Shown here in pieces: positions 44,953 to 54,236 of a stretch of DNA of 64,000 nt. Made by a program: the position numbers and the translations under genes. This DNA comes from Phaeobacter sp. B1627 (GTDB taxonomy: Bacteria; Pseudomonadota; Alphaproteobacteria; Rhodobacterales; Rhodobacteraceae): contig NZ_VCNK01000009.1 in the NCBI RefSeq assembly GCF_006265095.1, forward strand, positions 1-64,000. The letters run 5' to 3'. The notes below the pieces were generated by a model. That model saw nothing but the letters and a program-made list of their open reading frames with translations, had not been told where the DNA came from and did not search any database. Each line of letters starts with the position of its first letter. Within the stretch, counting starts at the first letter, position 1.

Positions 44953-47601
44953 TCAGACCTCTGATCGCCCCGCTTCTTTCAGACGATAGAGCGCCTCCAA
45001 TGCTTCGCGTGGGCTGAGGTCATCCGGGTGGATCTCTTTCAACAGGCTTTCAACAGCAGAAGAGGATTTGGACGCAGACGGGGCCGGGGCGGGCGGTGCG
45101 GCGGCAAACAGGGGCAGATCATCGATTGCGATCTTGCCTGATCCGCCGTCCTCGCGGCTGCTTTTCTCCAGCATGTCGAGGACGCTGCGTGCCCGGGCCA
45201 CCACAGTGGCGGGCAGACCGGCAAGCTGCGCCACCTGAACCCCGTAGGAGCGGTCAGCGGCGCCTTTTCTGACCTCATGGAGAAAGATGACTTCTCCCTC
45301 CCATTCCTTGACTGTTACCGTGGCATTGTCGACGCCCGGCAGCTTCGCAGCGAGCTGGGTCAATTCATGATAGTGAGTAGCAAAGAGCGCACGAGAGCGG
45401 TTGACCTCGTGCAGATGCTCCAGCGTTGCCCAGGCGATAGACAAGCCGTCATAGGTTGCGGTGCCACGGCCGATCTCGTCCAGAATGACCAGCGCACGAT
45501 CGTCCGCCTGATTGAGGATGGCGGCGGTTTCAACCATCTCCACCATGAATGTCGACCGGCCACGCGCAAGATCGTCTGATGCGCCGACACGGCTGAAGAG
45601 TTGGCTGACCATGCCGATATGGGCCGCGTCCGCGGGCACGTAGCTGCCCATCTGTGCAAGGACCGCGATGAGCGCATTCTGACGCAAAAAAGTGGACTTA
45701 CCAGCCATGTTCGGGCCGGTCAGCAGCCAGATCGCAGCCCCGTTCTCTGTCGTCAGGTCACAGTCATTGGCGACGAAGGTTTCCCCACCCTGTTGGCGCA
45801 ATGCATGTTCCACCACCGGATGACGACCGCCGTCTATGTGAAATGCACGCGAGCTGTCCACCGTTGGTCTGATCCAGTTCTCAGCGCGCGCGAGATCGGC
45901 CAAAGCAGTCATCAGATCCAGCTCGGAAAACCCACGTGCAGCTTGATTGAGGCGCGCCGCAGAGGCCAGAATAGCCTCGGAAATCCTTTGATAGAGCCGC
46001 TTTTCAATATCCAGAGCCAAATTTCCCGCGTTGAGGATCTTGGTTTCAATCTCGCTCAGCTCTACTGTCGTAAAGCGGACTTGATTGGCAGTGGTCTGGC
46101 GATGAATATAGGTCTCCGCCATCGACGGAGACTGCATTTTTTCGGCATGTGTCGCTGTGGTATCGATGAAGTACCCCAGCACATTATTGTGCTTGATCTT
46201 GAGCGACGCGATGCCGGTATGTTCGGAATATTTCCGTTGCAGCGCCGCAATAACCGAGCGCCCTTCGTCCCGCAGGGTCCGGGCTTCATCCAGTTCGGCA
46301 TCGTAGCCGGAGGCAATAAACCCGCCATCGCGTGCCATCAATGGCGGTTCCGCAACCAGGGCGGCCTCAAGAAGCGAAAGGAGGTCGCCAAACCCACCGA
46401 GGGATTGAACAGCGCTTTTTAGCAGCGGTGGGAGATCCAGGGGCTGAACCCGGCGCAGGATCTCTTCGCCTTGTGTCAGCGCATTGCGGATCGCGGCCAG
46501 GTCGCGGGGCCCCCCCCGATCGAGCGCGAGACGAGACAGCGCGCGATCCACATCTGGCGTCTTCCGCAACAGGTTGCGCAGGTCGTCGCCCAGGGTGGGG
46601 TCCTCGAAAACGGAGGTTACCGCCGACAATCGGGCGGAAATGGTTTCGAGGCTCCGCGATGGACTGGACAGGCGCTGTTCCAACAGCCGCCCGCCGCCGG
46701 GGGTAACAGTCCGGTCAATAACCGACAGCAGCGAACCGGCGCGCCCACCGGACAAGGATCGGGTCAACTCAAGGTTTCGGCGCGTCGAGGCGTCAATCTG
46801 AACGGTGCGGTCCTCGGCCTCCTGTTGCGGCGGCTGCAGGAGCGGAAGCTTGCCCTTCTGAGTGATCTCAAGATAGTCCACGACCGCGCCCATCGCCGAA
46901 ATCTCAGCGCGGCTGAAAGTGCCAAACCCATCCAATACACCGACATTGAACAGCGTGCAGAGACGCTTCTCGGCGGCCGTGCTGTCAAAGCTGGCCTTGC
47001 CAAGAGGCGTCAGCGGAATCTTGTATTCCTCGGCGAGCGAGCGGGTTGCCTCATAAATCGGGCCATCTGCAACAATCAGCTCTGACGGCGCCAGCCGTGC
47101 AAGTTCCGGGCTGAGGCGCACCCGGGCAATTGGCATCACGTGAAACACACCGGTGGAGATATCGGCCCAGGCCAGCGCAGCCTGATCCCGCAGCTCCGCA
47201 TAGGACACGAGGAAATTGTGGCGCCGGGCTTCCAGCAGCGAATCTTCGGTGAGGGTGCCGGGCGTCACAAGGCGCACCACGTCGCGCTTCACGACGGATT
47301 TGGCACCGCGTTTCTTGGCTTCTGCGGGGCTTTCGAGCTGCTCTCCGACGGCGACCCGAAATCCTTTGCGGATCAGCGTCAGCAGATATCCTTCTGCCGC
47401 GTGTACCGGGACACCGCACATTGGAATGTCCCGATCCTCGTGTTTGCCACGCTTGGTCAAAGCAATGTCGAGCGCTTCGGCGGCATTGACGGCATCGTCA
47501 AAGAACATCTCGTAGAAATCGCCCATGCGATAGAAAAGAAGCGCATCCGGGTATTGCGCCTTGATCTCGAGATATTGCGCCATCATCGGCGTTACGGTCA
47601 T
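44953..47601 (-). CDS. mutS: DNA mismatch repair protein MutS
   Basis: Recognises mismatches and small loops and recruits MutL. The product has 882 residues: the mismatch-binding N-terminus with LLFYRMGDFYEMFFDDA, connector and lever domains, then the ATPase with Walker A LTGPNMAGKSTFLRQNALI, signature GRSTFMVEM, Walker B ALVILDEIGRGTATYDG and FATHYHELTQL. ATG 47601 is preferred to 47613 because a run of G lies 7 bases upstream of the former. A degenerate parS-like sequence lies at 47132-47147 inside the gene. Confidence 0.97.
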   Translation of the reverse strand: MTVTPMMAQYLEIKAQYPDALLFYRMGDFYEMFFDDAVNAAEALDIALTKRGKHEDRDIPMCGVPVHAAEGYLLTLIRKGFRVAVGEQLESPAEAKKRGAKSVVKRDVVRLVTPGTLTEDSLLEARRHNFLVSYAELRDQAALAWADISTGVFHVMPIARVRLSPELARLAPSELIVADGPIYEATRSLAEEYKIPLTPLGKASFDSTAAEKRLCTLFNVGVLDGFGTFSRAEISAMGAVVDYLEITQKGKLPLLQPPQQEAEDRTVQIDASTRRNLELTRSLSGGRAGSLLSVIDRTVTPGGGRLLEQRLSSPSRSLETISARLSAVTSVFEDPTLGDDLRNLLRKTPDVDRALSRLALDRGGPRDLAAIRNALTQGEEILRRVQPLDLPPLLKSAVQSLGGFGDLLSLLEAALVAEPPLMARDGGFIASGYDAELDEARTLRDEGRSVIAALQRKYSEHTGIASLKIKHNNVLGYFIDTTATHAEKMQSPSMAETYIHRQTTANQVRFTTVELSEIETKILNAGNLALDIEKRLYQRISEAILASAARLNQAARGFSELDLMTALADLARAENWIRPTVDSSRAFHIDGGRHPVVEHALRQQGGETFVANDCDLTTENGAAIWLLTGPNMAGKSTFLRQNALIAVLAQMGSYVPADAAHIGMVSQLFSRVGASDDLARGRSTFMVEMVETAAILNQADDRALVILDEIGRGTATYDGLSIAWATLEHLHEVNRSRALFATHYHELTQLAAKLPGVDNATVTVKEWEGEVIFLHEVRKGAADRSYGVQVAQLAGLPATVVARARSVLDMLEKSSREDGGSGKIAIDDLPLFAAAPPAPAPSASKSSSAVESLLKEIHPDDLSPREALEALYRLKEAGRSEV

Positions 47602-47667
47602 GCGGGCCCCCATCGGTCACGTTGCATGACGTGTACATTGCCCGAGTCGGGAGGAAAACCCGGCAAT

Positions 47668-47700
47668 CAAAAGACCGAACCCCACATTGGCGGGGTTCGG
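47668..47700 (-). terminator. Intrinsic terminator of the flagellin gene
   Basis: Read leftward, CCGAACCCC and GGGGTTCGG form a perfect 9-bp stem with an eight-base loop, followed by TCTTTTG. It lies 24 bases after the flagellin stop and separates it from mutS. Confidence 0.8.
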
Positions 47701-47724
47701 CAAACGGGAAGAACCCGTATTGGA

Positions 47725-48573
47725 TCAGGAATAGAGCGACCGCAGTGAACCGGGCGACGCATTGGCAATCGAAAGCGAGAGCCCACCGAGTTGTTCCTGC
47801 GCGCTCAGCGCTTCCAGGCGCGCAGCGGCGTCTTCCATGTCAGTATCTGTGAGTTCGCTGATACCCATCTGAATGGCGTCGCTCAGCCTGTCCATGAAGA
47901 CGTCCTGTTCGGCCAATTGCTGCGCCCCGGCACCGAGCGCGGCCGCACTGTCGGTGGCGTAGCGCAGGAAACCTTCGATTTCTTCGAGGGCTGTTCGTGC
48001 AGACGCCGCGTCCGTGACTTCGGTGCGGTTGTTGATGTCAAAGCTGGCGTTGCTTTCGAAATCAACGCTGCCCACACTGATCGTGGATTGGGTCGGAGCA
48101 TCGCTTCCCGACCGATCTTGTGACGCGGCCACAGTCAGCCCGGATCCGCCGTTTCCGTCGGCATCCGTCGCCAGCAAATTGACCCCATTGAAGCTGGTTG
48201 AGGAGATGATCGTATTGATCTGCTCGGTCTTCTGGGCGAGCTGCTGTTCTATGGTGGAGTAGTCAGCGGTTCCGGTGTTGGCCAGAACGCTCAGCTCTTT
48301 CATATCCGTCAGCAAGTTGGTGATCTGTTCCGCACCGGCAGAGGCAACGGAGACGGTGGCTTCTGCGACGTTCAGACCGGTGGAGGTTGCCTCGAACCCG
48401 GCGAGGTCCGATCCCATGACTTCTGAGATCGCCCAGATCGCTGGCGCATCCTTGGCTTTGTCCACTTCCTTGCCGGTGGAGATATCGTCCTGGACATCTT
48501 CCTTCTCCATCTGCTTGTCGGAGAGGACGCGAAGCGCAATATCTGCGCCTTGGTTGGTATTTATACTGGTCAT
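47725..48573 (-). CDS. Flagellin
   Basis: The main filament protein of the flagellum, exported by the flagellar type III system. The product has 282 residues with the conserved D0/D1 N-terminus (TSINTNQGADIALRVLSDKQ), a short variable centre (DADGNGGSGLTVAASQDRSG) and the C-terminal helix ending SIANASPGSLRSLYS. AGGGG lies about 8 bases before ATG 48573. It stands alone between mutS and maeB with its own terminator, and no other flagellar gene is in the window. The 324-base gap to maeB has one GTTAAC half-site but no full CtrA box, and no clear sigma-28 or sigma-54 promoter. Confidence 0.92.
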   Translation of the reverse strand: MTSINTNQGADIALRVLSDKQMEKEDVQDDISTGKEVDKAKDAPAIWAISEVMGSDLAGFEATSTGLNVAEATVSVASAGAEQITNLLTDMKELSVLANTGTADYSTIEQQLAQKTEQINTIISSTSFNGVNLLATDADGNGGSGLTVAASQDRSGSDAPTQSTISVGSVDFESNASFDINNRTEVTDAASARTALEEIEGFLRYATDSAAALGAGAQQLAEQDVFMDRLSDAIQMGISELTDTDMEDAAARLEALSAQEQLGGLSLSIANASPGSLRSLYS

Positions 48574-48897
48574 ATATGCACCCCTAAATAACCCATTATC
48601 TGGTTTGCTTGTTTCACTTGGCTGGTCCAGGCGCGGCCTGAAACAGCGGGGATGCCGTTCTGACATGTGCAATCAGCCGCGAGGCCGCTGCGCCACTTGG
48701 CGATCAAGTGCCGTTAACAAACACCAGAGAATTGTAGCAGCGGGGGGTCTCAAATGGGGCGAAACTTTGACAAACCCTTTCCATTTTAACTCTGGATTTG
48801 AATGAAAATCGAAATGTTGATTTGTGAAAGCCGTGGATTGAGAGGGGCACCCAGCTGGGATATGACAGTTTTCGAGTAGGAGAGGATGAGACCCACA

Positions 48898-51153
48898 ATG
48901 CCCAATGCAAAGATCACCGACGACGAGGCGCTGGCCTTTCACCTTGAGCCTACTCCCGGCAAGTGGGAAGTTCAGGCCACTGTCCCGATGACAACACAAC
49001 GTGACCTGTCATTGGCCTACTCTCCTGGTGTTGCCGTCCCCTGCGAGGCGATCGCGGCCAATCCGGAAACTGCGTATGACTATACCAACAAGGGTAACCT
49101 CGTTGCGGTGATCTCCAACGGGACCGCGGTTCTTGGGCTTGGCAATCTTGGCGCGCTGGGGTCAAAACCTGTGATGGAGGGCAAGTCGGTGCTCTTCAAA
49201 CGGTTTGCCGATGTGAATTCCATCGACATCGAGCTGGATACCGAAGATCCGGATGAATTCTGTCGTGCTGTCCGGCTGATGGGTCCGACCTTCGGCGGGA
49301 TCAACCTGGAGGATATCAAGGCGCCGGAATGTTTCATCATCGAACAGCGCCTCAAGGAAGAGATGGACATCCCGGTCTTTCACGACGACCAACATGGCAC
49401 CGCCGTGATCTGCGCGGCTGGGCTGCTCAATGCGCTGCATCTGTCCGACAAGAAAATCGAGGATGTGAAGATTGTCCTGAACGGGGCCGGGGCGGCGGGA
49501 ATCGCCTGTATCGAACTGCTGAAATCCATGGGGGCCCGGCACGACAATTGCGTGGTCTGCGATACCAAGGGCGTGATCTATCAGGGTCGCACCGAGGGCA
49601 TGAACCAGTGGAAATCGGCCCACGCGGTCCAGACAGAGCTGCGCACCCTCGAAGAGGCGATGCGGGGCGCGGATGTCTTCCTCGGTGTGTCGGTCAAAGG
49701 GGCGGTGACGCAGGATATGGTGAAATCCATGGCCGACAACCCGGTGATTTTCGCGATGGCCAACCCCGATCCGGAAATCACTCCGGAAGAGGCACATGAG
49801 GTCCGGGTTGACGCAATCGTTGCCACGGGGCGTTCGGACTATCCGAACCAGGTAAACAACGTTCTTGGCTTTCCCTATCTGTTCCGGGGTGCGCTCGACA
49901 TCCATGCCCGTGCGATCAACGATGAAATGAAGATTGCCTGTGCCCATGCTTTGGCGCGTCTCGCACGAGAGGACGTTCCGGATGAGGTGGCGCTGGCATA
50001 TGGCAAGTCGCTGACCTTTGGTCGGGACTATATTATCCCGACGCCATTTGATCCGCGTTTGATCCACCGTATTCCGCCGGCCGTGGCGCGGGCGGGGATG
50101 GACACTGGCGTCGCCCGGCGGCCGATCATCGACATGGATGCCTACGAGCACGGTCTGCGCGGTCGCATGGACCCGACGCAGTCCATCCTTCGAGGGTTGA
50201 ACGCGCGAGCCCGTGCAGCACAATCGCGGATGATTTTCGCAGAGGGCGACGACCCTCGGGTGTTGCGCGCCGCCGTGACCTATCAGCGGTCCGGATTTGG
50301 CAAGGCGCTGGTGGTGGGCCGCCCGGAAGAGGTGAAAGCCAAGCTGGAAGAGGCAGGTCTGGGGGACGCCGTTCGTGAGTTGGAGGTGGTCAACGCCGCT
50401 AGGACCCAGCATTTTGAGACCTACAAGGAATTTCTCTATGACCGGCTGAACCGCAAAGGGTTCGATCGCAAGGATATTCACCGTTTGGTGGGGCGCGACC
50501 GGCATGTGTTCTCGGCCTTGATGCTGGCACATGGACATGGCGACGGCCTGGTCTCCGGTGCGACCCGGAAATCTGCTCATGTTCTTGATCGCATAAACCA
50601 TGTGTTCGATGCCGATGCAGAACATGGTGTTGCCGGCGTCACGGCTCTCCTGCACAACGGTCGCATCGTCCTGATCGGCGATACACTGGTGCATGAATGG
50701 CCGGATGAAAACGATCTTGCCACCATTGCAGAGCGCGCGGCGGGTGTGGCCCGGCATATGGGGCTGGACCCACGGGTGGCCTTTGTCAGTTTTTCGACCT
50801 TTGGATACCCGGTGTCCGAGCGGGCCGAGAAAATGCATATCGCGCCAACTGTCCTCGACAAACGGGGCGTCGATTTCGAATACGAAGGTGAAATGACCGT
50901 GGATGTCGCGCTGAACGCCAACGCGCAGCAGAACTACCCGTTTCAGCGCCTGTCCGGCCCGGCGAATATTCTGGTGGTACCGGCCCGACACTCCGCTTCG
51001 ATTTCAGTCAAGCTGATGCAGGAAATGGGCGGTGCAACGGTTGTCGGTCCGATCCTGTCGGGTGTCGACAAGCCGATCCAGATTTGTTCAACCACCGCCA
51101 CAGCCAACGATATTCTGAACATGGCTGTGTTGTCCGCCTGCAATATCGGCTGA
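48898..51153 (+). CDS. maeB: NADP-dependent malic enzyme with phosphotransacetylase-like domain
   Basis: Oxidative decarboxylation of malate to pyruvate with NADPH production. The product has 751 residues: a malic domain (RDLSLAYSPGVAVPCEAIA), the NAD(P)-binding KIVLNGAGAAGIACIELLKS, and from about residue 435 a phosphotransacetylase-like domain that is regulatory in this family. ATG 48898 gives the usual MPNAKITDDEALAFHLEPTP start. The ATG at 48886 is only three bases from AGGAG. rbsK-like follows after 17 bases. Confidence 0.96.
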   Translation: MPNAKITDDEALAFHLEPTPGKWEVQATVPMTTQRDLSLAYSPGVAVPCEAIAANPETAYDYTNKGNLVAVISNGTAVLGLGNLGALGSKPVMEGKSVLFKRFADVNSIDIELDTEDPDEFCRAVRLMGPTFGGINLEDIKAPECFIIEQRLKEEMDIPVFHDDQHGTAVICAAGLLNALHLSDKKIEDVKIVLNGAGAAGIACIELLKSMGARHDNCVVCDTKGVIYQGRTEGMNQWKSAHAVQTELRTLEEAMRGADVFLGVSVKGAVTQDMVKSMADNPVIFAMANPDPEITPEEAHEVRVDAIVATGRSDYPNQVNNVLGFPYLFRGALDIHARAINDEMKIACAHALARLAREDVPDEVALAYGKSLTFGRDYIIPTPFDPRLIHRIPPAVARAGMDTGVARRPIIDMDAYEHGLRGRMDPTQSILRGLNARARAAQSRMIFAEGDDPRVLRAAVTYQRSGFGKALVVGRPEEVKAKLEEAGLGDAVRELEVVNAARTQHFETYKEFLYDRLNRKGFDRKDIHRLVGRDRHVFSALMLAHGHGDGLVSGATRKSAHVLDRINHVFDADAEHGVAGVTALLHNGRIVLIGDTLVHEWPDENDLATIAERAAGVARHMGLDPRVAFVSFSTFGYPVSERAEKMHIAPTVLDKRGVDFEYEGEMTVDVALNANAQQNYPFQRLSGPANILVVPARHSASISVKLMQEMGGATVVGPILSGVDKPIQICSTTATANDILNMAVLSACNIG

Positions 51154-51170
51154 CAGAAGGAGCACATCCG

Positions 51171-52043
51171 ATGGCAATCTGGAATCTCGGTTCGATAAAC
51201 GTCGATATGGTCTATGCACTGCCACATATGCCTGAACCAGGTGAAACGCTCGCGGCCACATCCTTTGATCAGGGGCTCGGCGGCAAGGGCGCGAATATGT
51301 CGGTCGCCGCCGCCCGTGCCGGCGCGCATGTCTGCCACATCGGCGCGATCGGACCGGAGGGCAAATGGACCGTGGATCGATTGACGGAATACGGCGTCGA
51401 TACCCGGCATATCGCTCAGACCGACACGCCCACAGGTCATGCGATTATCGCGGTAGATCCGGCCGGCGAAAACCAGATCATTCTTTTTCCCGGCGCCAAT
51501 CGGGCCCTGACGGACTCCCAGATCGGTCAGGCGCTGTCGGCGGCCAACTCCGGGGACATTCTGTTGATGCAGAATGAAACCAACATGCAGGCAGAAGCGG
51601 CGAAGATCGGGAAACAGTTGGGGCTTCGGGTGGCCTATGCTGCGGCGCCTTTCGATGCCAACGCCGTTCAGGCGGTTTTGCCCTTCACCGACCTTTTGTT
51701 CCTGAACGAGGTAGAAGCCGCGCAGCTTGCAGGGGCAACGGGCCAGGCGGTGCAGGACCTTGGTGTCGACGACGTGATTGTGACCTTGGGTGCCAAGGGA
51801 GCCCGCCATTTCGACGCGCGCACAAACACGGTGAAGGACATTCCTGCACTGAGCGTGACACCGGTCGACACAACCGGAGCCGGCGACACGTTTACAGGCT
51901 ATGTACTGGCCGCGCTGGACCGGGGGCTGCCAATGGCACAGGCCATGGCTCTGGCGGCCCGTGCAGGGGCATTGATGGTGACACGCCATGGGGCCGCGGA
52001 CGTCATTCCGGATCTGAAAGAGGTCCAGGAGGCGCGCTTCTGA
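51171..52043 (+). CDS. PfkB/ribokinase-family sugar kinase
   Basis: A 290-residue kinase with the PfkB signature 1 GGKGANMSVAAARAGA near residue 40 and signature 2 DTTGAGDTFTGYVLAAL with catalytic Asp near residue 240. The start MAIWNLGSINVDMVYALPHM resembles ribokinase, which is the likeliest activity, but PfkB substrates are hard to tell apart. AGAAGGAG precedes the ATG. It lies 17 bases after maeB, and no ribose transporter is nearby. Confidence 0.88.
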   Translation: MAIWNLGSINVDMVYALPHMPEPGETLAATSFDQGLGGKGANMSVAAARAGAHVCHIGAIGPEGKWTVDRLTEYGVDTRHIAQTDTPTGHAIIAVDPAGENQIILFPGANRALTDSQIGQALSAANSGDILLMQNETNMQAEAAKIGKQLGLRVAYAAAPFDANAVQAVLPFTDLLFLNEVEAAQLAGATGQAVQDLGVDDVIVTLGAKGARHFDARTNTVKDIPALSVTPVDTTGAGDTFTGYVLAALDRGLPMAQAMALAARAGALMVTRHGAADVIPDLKEVQEARF

Positions 52044-52163
52044 ACCGGATCTGCCGACCGGGCGCTGCCTCGGTCCATTCCTGCCGGTAGCGCGCGTTTA
52101 GAACTTGGATCACTGCGGTCTTTCTTCTAGCGTCGGCGAAAATGCGCATAGCAAGAGGGAGCG

Positions 52164-52880
52164 ATGATGCGAATTGCAATGTGGTCGGGCCCCCGAAATC
52201 TGTCGACAGCCCTCATGTACGCCTTTGGTGCCCGCAGCGATTGCGCTGTCGTGGATGAGCCGTTTTATGCGTCCTATCTTGCGCTGACAGGTCTGCAGCA
52301 TCCCATGCGGGAGGAGATTCTGGACAGCCAGCCTCGGGATCCCGAAGCTGTGGCGAGGGCGTTGTCGGGACCCGTCCCGGGGGCCAAACCTCATTTTTAT
52401 CAAAAGCATATGACGCAACATATGATTGAGGGCGTGCCCCGCGACTGGATGCGTCAAGTGACCAACGTTTTTCTGATCCGCCACCCCGCACGTGTGATTG
52501 CGTCCTTCGCGTCGAAATACGCGGATGTCGGCTTGGAGGACATCGGCTTTCGTCAGCAATGGGAGCTGGTCCAGCAACTGCAGGCCTGGGAAACGCCTGC
52601 CACTGTGATCGACAGTCATGATATCCGCCAGGACCCACACGGCAAGCTGGAGGCGCTGTGCGATACCATAGGCCTGCCGTTCTCGCCCGAGATGCTGAGC
52701 TGGCCGCGCGGCGGGCATCGTGATGACGGTGTTTGGGCCGCCCATTGGTATGGCGCAGTCTGGAATTCCACCGGGTTTGCGGGCCCGGAGGGGGAATTGC
52801 CGGAGGTGCCGGAGCCGCTGCAGCCCATCCTCAAGGAGGCAATGGCGTTCTACGAGGAATTACAGGCGATCAAGCTTTGA
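52164..52880 (+). CDS. Sulfotransferase-like P-loop protein
   Basis: A 238-residue protein with a sulfotransferase-type 5'-phosphosulfate loop near the N-terminus (AMWSGPRNLSTALMYAFG) and a 3'-phosphate motif VFLIRHPARVIASFASKY near residue 110. These are the two PAPS-binding elements. Databases often mislabel this group as branched-chain aminotransferase-like. The acceptor is unknown. It lies 120 bases after the ribokinase-like gene, a gap in which I see nothing, and is convergent with the SCP2 gene. Confidence 0.8.
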   Translation: MMRIAMWSGPRNLSTALMYAFGARSDCAVVDEPFYASYLALTGLQHPMREEILDSQPRDPEAVARALSGPVPGAKPHFYQKHMTQHMIEGVPRDWMRQVTNVFLIRHPARVIASFASKYADVGLEDIGFRQQWELVQQLQAWETPATVIDSHDIRQDPHGKLEALCDTIGLPFSPEMLSWPRGGHRDDGVWAAHWYGAVWNSTGFAGPEGELPEVPEPLQPILKEAMAFYEELQAIKL

Positions 52881-52898
52881 CCTTGCAGCGTCACGGGT

Positions 52899-53180
52899 TC
52901 AGCCGATGAGTTTTCCCAGTTTCATGGCCACACCCATGTCACCGGAAATCTTGATCTTTCCCATCATGACGGCGGTCATGGGATTGAGCTGACCGCGGAG
53001 GAGCTTTTTGAGGTTTTTGGTGCTGAGGCGCAGCGTGCAGTCGGTCGGCTGAGCGACTGTTGATACCGTGCCGTTGTCCAGAACAATGACGCCATCCGGA
53101 CCACAATCAAATGTCATCGAGCCTTCGAAAGTCTTCCCGTTCAGACCATCACGGATGCCTGTGGCGATATCTTCCAGCAT
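52899..53180 (-). CDS. SCP2 sterol-carrier-domain protein
   Basis: A 93-residue stand-alone SCP2 domain: MLEDIATGIRDGLNGKTFEG, the beta-sheet segment FDCGPDGVIVLDNGT, CTLRLSTKNLKKLLRGQLNP and the C-terminal GKIKISGDMGVAMKLGKLI. These bind hydrophobic ligands such as acyl-CoA; the ligand here is unknown. GGAGGGG lies before ATG 53180. It appears monocistronic. Confidence 0.93.
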   Translation of the reverse strand: MLEDIATGIRDGLNGKTFEGSMTFDCGPDGVIVLDNGTVSTVAQPTDCTLRLSTKNLKKLLRGQLNPMTAVMMGKIKISGDMGVAMKLGKLIG

Positions 53181-53277
53181 TTTATTCCCCTCCGCGCATC
53201 TGGCAGGTTCACGCATAGGAGCCGACTGGCCAGCGTGACAAGGGTGACCACGGGGAACGGATCAACAAGATCTGCGA

Positions 53278-53664
53278 TTAATCCGACAGGTTCTGTGTCC
53301 AGTCGAGCGCATTTCCAGTGTCGATCTCAAAGAAACCACCGGTTTTATAGCCACGCACGGTGCAGTTTTCGTCCCCCCGGATCGTAAAGGCATCATTGAT
53401 GTAGCAAAAGGAGTAGTCCCCGGTCCAGTTTCCGGTCTCACTCTCGGCGCGTATATAGTAGTACCGGTTCTTCAGGTCCCCGACGATAGGGATACTGCAT
53501 TCGCCCGGTTGGATCGTCCACCAGCCTTCTGAAACCCACGCGTCGCCCTCTTTGTATCCAATGGACGCAAAGGTCTTGCGACCGGTTTCGTTGCAGATCC
53601 GGAAATCTGCCAAACCCGGTGTGGCGAGACAGGCCAAAAGGCCGCTCAGGATCAAAGGCTTCAT
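53278..53664 (-). CDS. DUF1036 exported protein
   Basis: A 128-residue protein with a cleavable signal (LILSGLLACLATPGLA) and the DUF1036 core FRICNETGRKTFASIGYKEG, SEGWWTIQPGECSIPIVGD and YYYIRAES. It contains five to six Cys after the signal, likely forming disulfides in the periplasm. Function unknown. Between it and DUF1810 (53665-53780) I see no feature. Confidence 0.92.
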   Translation of the reverse strand: MKPLILSGLLACLATPGLADFRICNETGRKTFASIGYKEGDAWVSEGWWTIQPGECSIPIVGDLKNRYYYIRAESETGNWTGDYSFCYINDAFTIRGDENCTVRGYKTGGFFEIDTGNALDWTQNLSD

Positions 53665-53780
53665 TTCGTTCCCCTAGGACATCGCTCTCTGTTATGAGGA
53701 GCTTAGCAATTTTTGCCCCGGAGGCGACAGGTGTTTTGACTTCAAATTGTCTTCTTCATCCTGCCCTCAGGCGCATGTGG

Positions 53781-54236
53781 TCATAACGGCGCTATGTCCT
53801 TCAGGGTCGCCTCACATGGCGTACTGTCAAAAAACGCCTTCAGTACCTGCGCGCATTGTAAAGGAGCATTCGGAGCGGCGGCAAACAAAGTCATGGACGA
53901 CCGGAGCTTTTTTGCATCAACCCGGCCCAGGATGGCTTCGGCTGGGGTGCCTTCATGGGTCAGCATCAGGTCGCAGACTTCGATCAGCCGTGCCCGCAAC
54001 ACGTCGTGGTCCAGATACAGCTCCGCCTCGCGCAGGTCTTCCAGACCATAAAGCTGGGACATCGGTGACTGCCCTAGACTCGCAAGCTGCGGAAAGACGA
54101 ACCACATCCAGTGGCTCGTCTTTTTTCCGGCTTCAAGCTCGGACAGGACATCCGGCCAGACCGCATCCTGGGCTTCGACAAACATGTCGAGTTCTTCGCC
54201 CAGATCCTCTTCAAAGGGGTCGTCGTCGTAGGTCAA
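53781..54236 (-). CDS. DUF1810 family protein
   Basis: A 151-residue soluble protein: [20 protein letters not shown], then [19 protein letters not shown], and [18 protein letters not shown], all typical of DUF1810, whose function is not established. It overlaps the argG stop by four bases (ATGA), so it is the second gene of the argG transcript. Confidence 0.93.
   Translation of the reverse strand: MTYDDDPFEEDLGEELDMFVEAQDAVWPDVLSELEAGKKTSHWMWFVFPQLASLGQSPMSQLYGLEDLREAELYLDHDVLRARLIEVCDLMLTHEGTPAEAILGRVDAKKLRSSMTLFAAAPNAPLQCAQVLKAFFDSTPCEATLKDIAPL

Noticed and set aside
48574-48897. A CtrA box or sigma-54/sigma-28 promoter for flagellin
   Set aside because: Only a GTTAAC half-site is present, and no properly spaced GG-N10-GC or TAAA-N15-GCCGATAA element was found.
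49162-50991. A 609-codon open frame antisense to maeB
   Set aside because: It follows the GC-rich third positions of maeB, has His/Arg/Pro-rich composition and no ribosome binding site. maeB is certain.
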